64,000 nucleotides of DNA from JAAYZM01 sp964510785. GTDB lineage: Bacteria; Actinomycetota; Actinomycetes; Actinomycetales; Cellulomonadaceae. The notes under the pieces are model-generated. The model ran no database searches, was not told where the DNA came from, and worked only from the letters and a program-made list of their open reading frames with translations. Each line of letters begins with the position of its first letter. Within the stretch, counting starts at the first letter, position 1. Location of the stretch: positions 1-64,000 of the forward strand of contig CAZECM010000011.1 in NCBI GenBank assembly GCA_964510785.1, read 5' to 3'. Position numbers and translations under genes: made by a program. Positions 41,443-51,800 of this stretch are shown here, piece by piece.

Positions 41443-43386
41443 TCAGGGGTCGGGGGGTGCGGGTGGGGCTGGAGGGGGTTCGGGGGGCGGGGGGAGGGGG
41501 ACCAGGCGGTCGAAGGACAGTCCGGACGAGGACTCGCCGCGACCGGCACCGCGGTGGACGCCCACCCACACGACCGGGCGGCCGTCCGCGGCGCGGGTGC
41601 GCTGGAAGGACTGGGAGAGCATCGTGCCGGCGCGTGTGACCTCTTCCTCGTGGAGGAAGTACGACTCGACCGGGTCACCGGGGGCGGGGTCCCGGCCAGG
41701 GCGCAGCAAGGCGGTGCGCGGCTCGACCGAGACGGTGGTGAGACCCGGCACGATGCGCGGCATCGCGGCGCGCTGCAGCTGGATCTGCCGGTTGGAGCCC
41801 GGCACGTGCACGGGCACGAACGGGATCCAGTGCTCGGGCACGGAGCTCATCACCTCGTAGCGCACGTCGGCCACGCGCGGCTCGTCCGGATCCACGGGCG
41901 GGACCGCGGAACCCAGCCGCGCGAAGAACGCCGAGGTCTCCCCCGCGGCGAGCCCACCGGGCATCGGGCCACCGGCCCCGGACGGCACGCTCCTCTCGAG
42001 CCCCCACACCATGTTCGCCATCTCGTCGCGCACGAGCGCGACCTCCTCGAACGCGGGCCCCTCGTGCACCTTCGCGGCGACGGGCAGCACGAGCAGCGAC
42101 GTGTCGGCCTCGCCCGGCCCGACCAACGACGAGGAGAACATCGACCACCGCTGCCACACGTCGTCGGACCCGGCGCCCGCCGGCGGGATCCAGTAGCGCT
42201 CCCCGAACACGTTCGTCACGGCGAGCCCGCGCACCCTCGCGATCGACCCGGTGGGGACACGGAGCTGCGTGAGGAACCAGTCGTTGGCGAACACGAGCGC
42301 GAACTCCACGAACAGCAGGGTCGCGAGGTCCGTCGTCGCGGCGTCGACGGCGCCGAGGTTGGTGCGCCCGTCCTCGAAGGCCCACCAGCGCGTGGCCGGC
42401 ATGCCCTCGAACGTCACGGCGGCGGGCACGGCGGCGGAGCGCTCCTCGACCACCACTCCGGGCGCGGGCTGGTCGAGCGGCGTGGCGTCGGTGGGGTCGA
42501 GGTCGAGGTGCCACCAGTCGAGCCGCCCGCCGTGGTACTCGCGTGCCGCGTACCGCCGCGCGGACCCGTCGGCGTTCGGCGCCGCGGCCCGGAACCGGTA
42601 CTCGAGCCGCGCGGGGTCCCAGCAGTCCTCCTCCACGCCGGCGGGCGGTACCACGAGGTCCGCGAACCACGCGAGGAACCGGCCCGCGAGCGCGTCGAGC
42701 GCGGGCTTGTCGGCGTCCGCGATCCCCGCGACCCCGTCATAGGGCGCCCCCGGCGGGACCGCGGTGAGCTGGGCGTGCAGCGCCCCGCCGTCGAGCGCCC
42801 GCCCCGCGACGGCCGCGTAGGCCTGCGACACCTCGAGGTGTGCGGCCCGCCCGGCATCGGCCGCGTCGCCCGGGTCCGGCGCGGTGAAGGCGAACGCGTC
42901 CCGGAAGGCGTCGACGTACGCGGCGGGCAGCCCGGCCGCACCCAGCAGCCGCTCCCAGCGCCGCCCCATGGCGAGCCGCAGGTCGAGCGCGAGCGGCGAC
43001 CCCGCGAGCGAGAGCGCGAGCGGCCGCCGCTCCACACGCGCCTCGAGCGGCAGCGCGTCCGAGAACGCGACGACGGGCTCCTCGCGCGCGCCGAGCTCGG
43101 TCAGCGCGGTGCGCTCCACGAGCAGCTGGGACACCACGGGCGAGCCCGCGTCGTCGGCCTCGAACTCCCCGAGCTGCCACTGCCGCGTCAGGAGCCACAA
43201 CGGGTCGCGCACCTCGGCGCGCAGCGAGCGGTCGAAGGCGCGTGTGCGCGGGCGGCCCTCGAGCCGGTTGTAGACGGTGATGGACGGCAGCTCGTGCTTC
43301 AACAGGGCGGAGGCGAGCAGGGGCGGTCCCGCGAGGAGCTGGGCCGTGGAGAGATTCAGGGCCGACGACGGCGAGAGATCAGTCAT
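41443..43386 (-). CDS. hypothetical protein, last gene of giant-protein operon
   Basis: This 647-residue protein has no family of known function. Recognisable blocks are DPLWLLTRQWQLGEF (residues 61-75), REYHGGRLDWWHLDLDP (282-298) and FEGMPATRWWAFEDG (326-340). I recall similar blocks in uncharacterised actinobacterial and myxobacterial proteins. The C-terminus ends in a Pro-rich run. No signal peptide or membrane segment is present. The ATG at 43386 overlaps the preceding gene by eight bases. As the last gene of the coupled set it probably forms a complex with the other products; that is inference. It is followed by repeats rather than another gene. Confidence 0.8.
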   Translation of the reverse strand: MTDLSPSSALNLSTAQLLAGPPLLASALLKHELPSITVYNRLEGRPRTRAFDRSLRAEVRDPLWLLTRQWQLGEFEADDAGSPVVSQLLVERTALTELGAREEPVVAFSDALPLEARVERRPLALSLAGSPLALDLRLAMGRRWERLLGAAGLPAAYVDAFRDAFAFTAPDPGDAADAGRAAHLEVSQAYAAVAGRALDGGALHAQLTAVPPGAPYDGVAGIADADKPALDALAGRFLAWFADLVVPPAGVEEDCWDPARLEYRFRAAAPNADGSARRYAAREYHGGRLDWWHLDLDPTDATPLDQPAPGVVVEERSAAVPAAVTFEGMPATRWWAFEDGRTNLGAVDAATTDLATLLFVEFALVFANDWFLTQLRVPTGSIARVRGLAVTNVFGERYWIPPAGAGSDDVWQRWSMFSSSLVGPGEADTSLLVLPVAAKVHEGPAFEEVALVRDEMANMVWGLERSVPSGAGGPMPGGLAAGETSAFFARLGSAVPPVDPDEPRVADVRYEVMSSVPEHWIPFVPVHVPGSNRQIQLQRAAMPRIVPGLTTVSVEPRTALLRPGRDPAPGDPVESYFLHEEEVTRAGTMLSQSFQRTRAADGRPVVWVGVHRGAGRGESSSGLSFDRLVPLPPPPEPPPAPPAPPDP

Positions 43387-46300
43387 CGCCCACCTCCAAG
43401 AACCGTGTGACGTCGTTGCCGAGCGCGAACGCGAGCCCGATCGAGATGCCGCGCATCGTGACGGCCGTGATGGTCGCGGGCAGGAACCGCGCGGCCGCGC
43501 CGGTGTCGAGGTGCACGGGTTCGACGGCCCGCTGGCGCGCGAGCCGCATCGTGTCCGGCACGGCGTCGCGCAGGTCCTCCCACACCCACGTCCGCCCGAC
43601 GCTCGCGGGTGTCACGAGCAGGAGCGACTGCGGCGCCTCGCTCGATGGCTGGTCGTAGTGGAACGCGAGCCCCACGGTCGCCTCGTTCGCGGGCAGCACC
43701 TCCGTCCACTCGTCGACGAGCAGCCCGCTCACCGCCCCCGCCGGGTCGAACGCGGCCGGATACGCCGCGGTGTAGAGCAGGTGCTCGCCCGTGAGGTCCT
43801 GGTCCGGCGGGTACTCCATCGCGAGCCACGCGTCCCCCGCCCGGTAGGGCAGCTGCACGGGCACGAGCTGTGGGTCGGTCCCGGTGAGTGCCCGCGCGAA
43901 CAGCCCGGCCTGCTCGAGGTGGCGCAGCGGTTCGCGCACGCGCGCGGCGGAGTGGACCCAGTCCTCGACGGGGAAGTCCCTGCCCGACGACGAGACGTGG
44001 GCGAGCAGTGCCGCCGTGTCCCCGAGCGAGAGGCCCCAGGGCGACGCCACCGCCACGGGCAGCGTGAAGCGGGGCACGACGGCGAAGCCCTCGCCGAGCA
44101 GCGCCCCCGCCGCGGCCTGCAACGCCTCGAGGGCCGCCGCCGGACCCGCGCCGCCGGGCGCCGTGGCCGCCGCATGGTCGGCGAACGCCTGCACCGCCGC
44201 GGCATCCCGCTGCTCGAGCGCCCCGGCGAGGGAGCGCGCCGCGCCGACCACGTCCTCGACGAGCGTGATCATCGCCGTCTCGGTCACCTCGAGCCCGAAC
44301 GGCTCGGAGTCGACGTCGTCGAACGGCAGGTGCCCCGCGAGCTCGGTGCGCAGCGCCGCGAGTCCCGTCGCCGTCGTGTCGGGGACGGCACCGAGCGCGG
44401 TGAGGCGGGCCGCGAACGCGTCGCGCAGGTCGCCGACGGCGGCACGCTGCAGTGCCGGCGTCGCGGCGGGATCGGCGAGGCCGACGACGGCGGGCACGAT
44501 CGCCCCCTCGACCACGGCGAGCGCGGCGAAGAGCTCATCATCCGGTGTGGCACCCGGCAGCGCGTCGTACTCGGTGAGCGCGAGATCGATCGCCGCGAGC
44601 CGTGCGGTCCACTCCGCGACGCGCTCGCGGACACGGTCGAGGGTGCGTGCGAACTGCCCGCCCCGCGAGGCCACCGGCTGGCCCCAGCCCGAGCCCGGCA
44701 CAGCGAGCCGCGCACCGCGCTCGAGCAGCGCGATCGCGTCGTCCACTGCGGTGTCCGTCTCGGTGAGGACGAGCTCGCGGGCCGCCGCGGTGTCGGCGGG
44801 CGGGGTCGCGTCGTCGGGAACGAGTGCCTCGAGCCGGGTGTCCCACAGCGTGAGGTAGGTGTGTGCGTCGGTGAGGAGCGCGGTGAGCAGCGCGTGCACG
44901 GCCACCAGGGGTGCGTCGTCGGCCACGAGGCTCGTGTCGAGGTCGTCGCTCGCCTCGCCGGGGGGCACCACGTCGGTGGGTCGCAGCGGTCGGGCGGTGG
45001 TGATGATGCTGCGCAGGTGCGCGCACTGGGTCGCGACCTCGAACACGGGGACCTGTCCGGCGCCCGCCTCCCGGTAGGCGATCCGGAGCTGCGCGTCGGG
45101 GCGCAGGCCTGCCGTGGTGCGGACGTGGGACGTGATGCGGTCGTCGAGCTCGGTCATTGCCTGCTCGCCCGTGCGCAACAGCTCGACCACGTCGCGCGCG
45201 CGCAGCCCGAGCGCCGCGAGCGAGACCGTCGCGGACTGCGCGGTACCGGACACCGGGTCCTCCCAGTGCACCCGGCATGCCACCGAGCCGAGCGCTGGGA
45301 GCAGGCCCGCGAGGTACGCGTCGACGCCCGGCGAGGCGAGCACCCGAGGGGTCGCGCCGGCCCCCGCGCTCGCGGCCGGGTCGAGGTGCACGCCCACCCG
45401 GTGCGTGAGCGTGATGCCTGTCGCGGGGGTGCGCACCACCTCGAGCTCGGCGGGACGCTGACCCGTCTCGACGCTCCGCAGGGCCGCACCCGCCCGGTCC
45501 GCGCTGCCCTGGGTCGCGTGGTGCACGGACTCGGCGAGCGTGAGGTCGCCGACGGCGTCGCGCAGGTCCCGCAGCGCGGCGATCTCACGTTCGAGGGCCG
45601 CGCGCTGCGGGACGGTCGCGTCGGAGCGCAGCACCGAGGCGGGCAGCCCGAACGGGTAGGTAAAGGCCTGCGCGTCCTCGACGTGCTTCACGAGCCGCAG
45701 CCCGTCCACGACGTTGCGCGCCTCGACCGCCTCGATCGGCACGCCCTCCGCGGGGGTCGTGGACTTCAACCGCTTGGCGCGCAGCGGGAACCGACGCCGC
45801 AGGTCGTAGACGAACTCGTCGACCTCCGCGAGCCCGGACGCGTCGTGCAGTCCCCGCTCGAAGGCGTAGCCGAGCAACGCCGCGAGGCTCTGGCCCTGGC
45901 GCATCCCGTCGAGCACCTCGATCGCCCCGCGCACCCGCTCGGAGGAGAGGTTCACGGCGAAGGTGTCCGGGTCCGCCGAGGACGCGTTCGCGAGGTAGGC
46001 GCTGCGCAGCACGGACGCCGTGACGGCCTGGTTGAGGCTCGGTGCGAGCAGGTGGCCCCCGCTCGCCGGGTCGCGCTGCAGGGGCGGGCCGCCCGCGAAC
46101 GCCGCGGCGAGGTCCTCGGGCAGCTCGACCGGGACCGGGTCGGCCCGATTGGGGCGCACGTCCTCGAGCCAGCCGTACGCGCCGAGGTGGATGCCCGGGA
46201 CGGTCGCGGGGACGTCGCCGTCGTCGTCCTCGCCGTCGTCGGCCACGAACCTGACGTCCGGGCGCGGCCGCTCGTCCTGCGGCACCCCGCGCATCGCCTC

Positions 46301-48796
46301 GAGCTGGAAGGCCACGAGCCCGAGCCGCCACGCGTCGAGCCGGTAGCTCACGGTGTCGAGGTGCTCGGTGAGCGCGCGCTCGAGGCGGGCCGTGGAGGCG
46401 TCCTCGAGCAGCTCGAGCGCCTCGACCTGGTCGCGCAGCACGTGGGTGGCGGGGCTCGAGAACAGCTCGTGGCGCACCTGCGCGGCCACGGACCAGTCCT
46501 GCCCCGGGGAGATCACGGGGTCGTGCTTGTAGAGCGGTGCGTAGCGCGACTCGCTCGGCCCCTGCGCCGCGACGTGCACGAACGCGGGCTCGGTGCGCAG
46601 CGTGCGGATGGTCTGGGCGGAGTAGCCCGCGAGCGCGTGCAGCCGCCAGCCGGACTCCGCATAGCCGAGGATCAGCGCGTGCCGCGCGAGGAGGAACAGC
46701 AGCGCGTTCGGGACCTTGTCCACGAAGCCGGTCGAGGTGCGCACGGCGTCGAGCGAGGTGCCCGCCGCGTCGCGCAGCCAGTGCAGGTAGTTGCGCTCCC
46801 CGCTCGCCCACGTGCGCACGGGCTCGGTCTCCGAGAGCGGGCGGTCGTCCACGAGCGGGCCGGAGAGCTTGGCCTGCCGCCCGTGGAAGTACAGGTCGAG
46901 CAGCGGGGGCCGCTCGCCCGAGTAGCCGAGGCGCGCGAGCAGGTTCAGCGCGGGCCCGTCGAGTCCCGCCTGCACCCACGACTGCCAGAACCCCGCCAAC
47001 CAGCCGCCGAGCCCCGCGGTGTTGACGAGCTGGTCGATCGACTGGGCGTAGCGGTAGTGGAACTCCGCGGACGTCGGGTGCAGGCCGAGGATGCCGAGGA
47101 GCGTCTCGTGCGGGTCGAGCGAGGTGTCCCCGCCCCGGCCGAGCGAGGGCACGCTCGCGACGAGCTCGTCCCAGTCCTCGTCCGCGAGGGTGAGCAGCCG
47201 GTGCAGCCCCTGCAGGAACGCGGGTCGCGGCCCCAGGTCGCGCTGCGGTCCCGGGCGGAGCCACGCGAGCCGGGAGAACGCCGTCGTCGTCGTGATCCCG
47301 TACGGCTGGCGACCCACACGGAAGGCGGGCAGCGACCCCCGGCCGCGCACGTGCCGCGTGAAGAACCAACGGGCCTCGGCGACCGTGCGGTCGGAGAAGA
47401 CGGGCTCGAGCTGGGTGCCCAGGAAGTAGCCGAGCGTCGCGGGCCACAGCAGCGACTGCATCGCCCGGGCGTCGCGCTGGTCGAGGCCGTGCGCGCCCGG
47501 CACGCCGTCGAGCACCTCGGGGTCGATGCCGAGCAGCTCGGCGAACCACTGCCCGTCGGGGCGGTGGCGCGGGTCGGCCTCGAGCGGCACGGGTCCCGCG
47601 GCGACGGCGTCGAAGCTCGCGTCCGCGTCGTCGAGCCGCTCGGTGCCGGAGTCCTTCTCCTCGGTGTTGTTGGTGGGGGTGCCCTGCGGTACGAAGGCGA
47701 GGCCCGAGCCGGAGTAGCGGTGCGCGCGCAACAGCTCCTCGAGGTGGGTCGCGGACGTCTCGGGCTCGGCGAGGGCACGGACGCCGACGGCGTACAGCCG
47801 GTCGAAGCCCCTCGCCGCACCGGTGGTGTCCAGGCCGATCCGGATGCCGAGCCCGTCGCGGACCGCCCGGTCGAAGTCGGTGAGCCACGCGAGCTCGTCG
47901 GGCACCGTGAGCACGCCGTCCTCGTCCGTGACCTGGTCGCCGGAGGGGGCGAGCGGGTCGGGGCCCGTGAACACCTCGGGCGGCACGGGGCGACCCAGGT
48001 ACTCGGCGCGCTCGCCGCCCGACTCGGTGACGAACACGAAGCGGTCCGGCAGCAGCGCGGCGCGCGGGGCGCGGCTCCACGTCGCGGGCGAGGTCTCGAC
48101 CTCGGGGAAGACGGGTTCGGGGACGGGTTCCGGTTCGGGAGCGGGATCGGGGCCGACGACGGCGTCCCCCGGGGCCGGTGGGCGCTCGTCGAGGTTGTCC
48201 GGGGTCAGGCTTGCGACGAGCCACGCCCCGCGACCCGAACCGTGGCTCGCGACGAGCCGGTGCCACGCCGCCCGCTCGACGGCCTCGTCGCCGCGCGAGT
48301 CCCACACCTCGCGCCAGTAGGCCTCGGCGTCGGCCACCTCGCCCTCGCTGAGCTCGGGGCCGAACGCGTCGATGCTCACGGTGTCGGGGAACACCCTGAC
48401 CCAGAGCTGCTCGCGGCGGTCCCCCGTCTCGGGCTCGGTCACCGACTTGAAGCGCACCTCGAGCCGCACGGGGAACAGCAGCACGGGGTACTGCGCGGCC
48501 AGGTCGCCGATGAGCAGGCGAGGGTCCGTGACCTCGACGGCGAGCTCGAGGTCGGTCAGGAGCGACTCGCGGGCCTCCCGGTAGATCGCGTGGGCCCGTG
48601 TCGAGCGCTCGCGGGCGGTCTCGAGGTTCCGCTGCGCCTCGGTGAGAGCGGCGCGGTCGCCCGTGCGCGCCGCGGCGTCGAGCTCGCGCTCCGCCCTGCG
48701 CACCTCGCCCGCGGCACGCACCCGGGCACGGGTCGCGCGCTGCGTGGCCTCGGTCGCCTGGGCGAGTGCCCGGCGCACCTCGTCGGCGGTGGTCAT
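43379..48796 (-). CDS. giant hypothetical protein (1805 aa)
   Basis: This 1805-residue protein is the largest in the window. It starts with a coiled coil (about residues 1-80), then a conserved part with EQLWVRVFPDTVSIDAF and AEAYWREVW (129-165), a Pro/Glu linker (207-235), FVPQGTPTNNTEE (368-380), and VGRQPYGITTTTAFSRLAWL (494-513). The rest is helical and beta mixed with GAYGWLEDVRPN in the second half. There is no signal peptide, membrane helix or recognised enzyme motif. It starts at 48796, 13 bases after the stop of the upstream gene, and overlaps the next gene. Size and context suggest a scaffold or fibre-like component. Confidence 0.8.
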   Translation of the reverse strand: MTTADEVRRALAQATEATQRATRARVRAAGEVRRAERELDAAARTGDRAALTEAQRNLETARERSTRAHAIYREARESLLTDLELAVEVTDPRLLIGDLAAQYPVLLFPVRLEVRFKSVTEPETGDRREQLWVRVFPDTVSIDAFGPELSEGEVADAEAYWREVWDSRGDEAVERAAWHRLVASHGSGRGAWLVASLTPDNLDERPPAPGDAVVGPDPAPEPEPVPEPVFPEVETSPATWSRAPRAALLPDRFVFVTESGGERAEYLGRPVPPEVFTGPDPLAPSGDQVTDEDGVLTVPDELAWLTDFDRAVRDGLGIRIGLDTTGAARGFDRLYAVGVRALAEPETSATHLEELLRAHRYSGSGLAFVPQGTPTNNTEEKDSGTERLDDADASFDAVAAGPVPLEADPRHRPDGQWFAELLGIDPEVLDGVPGAHGLDQRDARAMQSLLWPATLGYFLGTQLEPVFSDRTVAEARWFFTRHVRGRGSLPAFRVGRQPYGITTTTAFSRLAWLRPGPQRDLGPRPAFLQGLHRLLTLADEDWDELVASVPSLGRGGDTSLDPHETLLGILGLHPTSAEFHYRYAQSIDQLVNTAGLGGWLAGFWQSWVQAGLDGPALNLLARLGYSGERPPLLDLYFHGRQAKLSGPLVDDRPLSETEPVRTWASGERNYLHWLRDAAGTSLDAVRTSTGFVDKVPNALLFLLARHALILGYAESGWRLHALAGYSAQTIRTLRTEPAFVHVAAQGPSESRYAPLYKHDPVISPGQDWSVAAQVRHELFSSPATHVLRDQVEALELLEDASTARLERALTEHLDTVSYRLDAWRLGLVAFQLEAMRGVPQDERPRPDVRFVADDGEDDDGDVPATVPGIHLGAYGWLEDVRPNRADPVPVELPEDLAAAFAGGPPLQRDPASGGHLLAPSLNQAVTASVLRSAYLANASSADPDTFAVNLSSERVRGAIEVLDGMRQGQSLAALLGYAFERGLHDASGLAEVDEFVYDLRRRFPLRAKRLKSTTPAEGVPIEAVEARNVVDGLRLVKHVEDAQAFTYPFGLPASVLRSDATVPQRAALEREIAALRDLRDAVGDLTLAESVHHATQGSADRAGAALRSVETGQRPAELEVVRTPATGITLTHRVGVHLDPAASAGAGATPRVLASPGVDAYLAGLLPALGSVACRVHWEDPVSGTAQSATVSLAALGLRARDVVELLRTGEQAMTELDDRITSHVRTTAGLRPDAQLRIAYREAGAGQVPVFEVATQCAHLRSIITTARPLRPTDVVPPGEASDDLDTSLVADDAPLVAVHALLTALLTDAHTYLTLWDTRLEALVPDDATPPADTAAARELVLTETDTAVDDAIALLERGARLAVPGSGWGQPVASRGGQFARTLDRVRERVAEWTARLAAIDLALTEYDALPGATPDDELFAALAVVEGAIVPAVVGLADPAATPALQRAAVGDLRDAFAARLTALGAVPDTTATGLAALRTELAGHLPFDDVDSEPFGLEVTETAMITLVEDVVGAARSLAGALEQRDAAAVQAFADHAAATAPGGAGPAAALEALQAAAGALLGEGFAVVPRFTLPVAVASPWGLSLGDTAALLAHVSSSGRDFPVEDWVHSAARVREPLRHLEQAGLFARALTGTDPQLVPVQLPYRAGDAWLAMEYPPDQDLTGEHLLYTAAYPAAFDPAGAVSGLLVDEWTEVLPANEATVGLAFHYDQPSSEAPQSLLLVTPASVGRTWVWEDLRDAVPDTMRLARQRAVEPVHLDTGAAARFLPATITAVTMRGISIGLAFALGNDVTRFLEVGDD

Positions 48797-48809
48797 CGCT
48801 CGCCCCCGC

Positions 48810-51800
48810 TCATGGTGTGTCCGGGTCTGCGTCGGCGGGCTTGGGCTTGGGCAGCATCTCCGCGGCGTGCACGGCCACGAGCACGGGGGACTGGTAGGTC
48901 AGGTAGGCCCAGCGGGCGGCGCTCAGGGGCGCAGTCACGGCGACCTTGTCGTCGTTCTGCTGGGCGATCTTCTCCGTGTCGCCCGGCTCGAGCACGAGGT
49001 CGAGGTTCACCGGGTCGAGCGCCGTCGCCGCGACGAAGCCACCCTCGGCCGTCCCGACGTGCGACCACGCGATGTCGCTCACCGTCTCGAACTCCTCCTC
49101 GCCCTCGATGTCGAAGCCGAATCGTGGCTCGCCGGGGCGTTCCTTGATGCAGAAGAACCACCCCGCGTCGTCGTCCGGGTCGTCGCCCGTGCCGCCCTTC
49201 GCCACGGGGACCGTGAGGTCGAAACCGAAGAACGTGATGTCCGGGTCCACGCGCGCCTCGTAGAGCGGGGTCTTGACGAGATCGGGCGGGGGGTCCGCCT
49301 CCTGGGCCGCCTCGAGCGGGTGCAGGATGCGCTCCTTGGTGGGGTCGGCCTTGCCGTTCTCGGAGTCCCACCGGGCCTTGTGCGCGTAGATGACCGCGGT
49401 CGGGTACTTCTTGAGCAGCTCGCCGCGGATCACGAGCACTGCCTCCTCCTCTGCCTCCTCCTCCCCCGTGTCGCCCGGGCGCTCGCGGTGGTCGTGGTCG
49501 CCGAGCTTCGAGGCGCGCGGCCAGCGGTGCAGCTCGGGGATGTCGAGGAGCGACTCCTTGGCCGCCTCCGCGTCGAGCCCCGGCTCGGGCCGAGCCCCGG
49601 ACACGTCCCAGAACTGCCGGAAGGGGGTGCCGCGCTGGTCGGTCGGGTACTCGCGCCACAGCAGCTCGCGCGCCATCTCGTGGTTGAGCCCCACGAGGTA
49701 CGCCTCGATGAACGCCTGGTTCGTCTCGAGCAGGGAGATCGTGTTGGGCGGGATGAGGTTGAGGTTCGGCAGCAGGTACTCGTCCGAGAGGTCGCGCAGC
49801 GGCTCGTACATCGGGGTGTCGATGCGCGGGTAGGCCATGACCTCCCCGAAGTCCTCCTCGAGGTCAGCCACGACGCGCGGCGGCAACGTGATGCCGGCGA
49901 AGATGCGCTTCGGGATGGTCTTCGCGGGCTCGAGGGCACCCGCGGTCGCGCCGGCGAGCTTGGTGATGCCCGCCGTCCCGAACCGCGCCCACACCGGCTC
50001 GTGGCCCACGCGCTCGCTCGCCGCGTACAGTCGCGCCCAGTCCCGCAGCGCGTCCTTGAACCGCACGGCCGTGGGCGAGTCGCCGCGCGAGCCGGGCGGG
50101 GCCGACGGCGGTTCACCACCCGGCTCGAACAGCTCGAAGCCGGGAGCGTCGGGCAGCCGGTCCACGCCGTCGACGTCGAGCCCACCGGGCCGCAACGTGT
50201 CCGCACGGTCGAGCGCCGCCTCGCTGCGCCGCAGCGCCCACCACAGCGCGAGCAGCACGAGCCCGAGCGCGAGGGCGAGCACGCCGAGCGTGATGCCCAC
50301 CGCCCCCCGCACCGCAAAGAGCAGCACGAGCCCGACGACGACGAGCAGCACGGCGATCGCGAGCACGAGCCAGTGCAGCCACCGCCACCGTCGCAGCAGC
50401 GCGAGGAGCCACCCGGCGAGCGGGTCGGGCACCCAGCCCGGCAGCGGCGGGACGTCCACGGTGTCCGCGACGTCGTCCGTCGTCACGAGTCCCGGCGGGG
50501 TCACCTTGGGCGGTGCGGCCGAGACCTCCCCCGCGTCGATGCGCGCGAACAGCTCCTCGCCGTCGCCGGGCTCGAGCCGGCGTGCGAGCCGACCGCCGGG
50601 CCGGGTGATGCGGCGCATCGGGGCGGACAGCGGGGTGGTGCCCGCGAGGGACGTGGCGAGTCGGTGGCGCAGCGTTGCTGAACCCGAGGAGCCCACGGCG
50701 GGGGTGCCGGGTGCCGGCTGGAACGCCGTCGTCGTCGTGACCTGCGTATCCGCGAGCAGCACGTGGCGGTGCGCCGGGGCGGCGAGGCGCAGCACGCGCG
50801 TGGGCTTGGCCGCGAGGTGCCCCGAGACCTCGGAGAACCACCACGCTTGTGACACGAGCTGGGCGAGCTGGGCGTGGCGGATGCGCCGGTTCGCCTCGAG
50901 CACGTCGCCGATCTGCCCCCACGCGGCGTCCATGTACTCCTCTTGGCCCGCCTGCACCACGCGCGTGCCGAAGCCCGCCGCGAGCCGGTGCCGGGGGTCG
51001 AGGTTGAGCTCGTGCACCCAGTTCTTGTCCGTGTCGAGCGGGTTGCCGTCGCGGTCCACGCGGAGCCGCTGGGTCAGGGCGTGCCAGCGGCCGTAGAGCG
51101 GGGAGGTGATGAGCGGGTCCGGGTCGCCCGTCGCGTCGAGACCGAGGCCCGCGTCCTCGTTCGCTTCCGGGGCGGGGTGCACGGCGTAGTCGTCGGGGAG
51201 GTTGACGAAGGCGGCCAGGTCGCGCTGGAAGGGCTGGGGGTAGGGGGCCGACGACGGCGGCTCCTGGTCCCAGTTCTCGTAGTCCTCCGCGAGCTTGCGC
51301 TCGGGGGGATCGAGCGAGGACCACGGCACCCGCAGCGCCCCGCCGAGCTTGAGGATGCCCGCGAGCGCGGGGTCGTCGACGGGGTGGATGTTCGAGCCGG
51401 GATGGCGCACGTCGACGTCGCGCACCCCGACCCGCGCGTCGAGGGGCCGGGGGACGAGGATGCGCACGAGGTACTCGAAGTCCCCCTGGTCGCCCGTGCG
51501 GAAGTACCAGCGGTGGTAGAGGGGCAGCGTCGCGGGGGCCGGTTTGCCGCCGTAGCCCTCCCACGCCGAGAACGTCGCGTGCGGGGCGCCCGCGGGGTCG
51601 AGGCCGAGGCCCGCGAGCCGCCCGGACTCGAAGGTCGGCACCACGAAGGCGTGGTACCGGGTGTTGGGCTTGAGCCGGCGCGGGCACACGAGACGCGAGT
51701 AGGCGACGTCGCGGTCGCTCGCGACGGCGGCCGCGAGCCGGGCCGCGACCGCCGCGGCGTCGCCGTCCACGAGCGCCCCGTTCGCGGGGGACAGCGAGGT

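Noticed and set aside
43277..49147. A 1956-codon open frame on the plus strand across the giant-protein genes
   Set aside because: It is antisense to the 1805-residue gene and part of its neighbours. Its Arg/Gly/Glu/Val/His composition is typical of complementary frames in high-GC DNA, and it lacks domains and a supported start.
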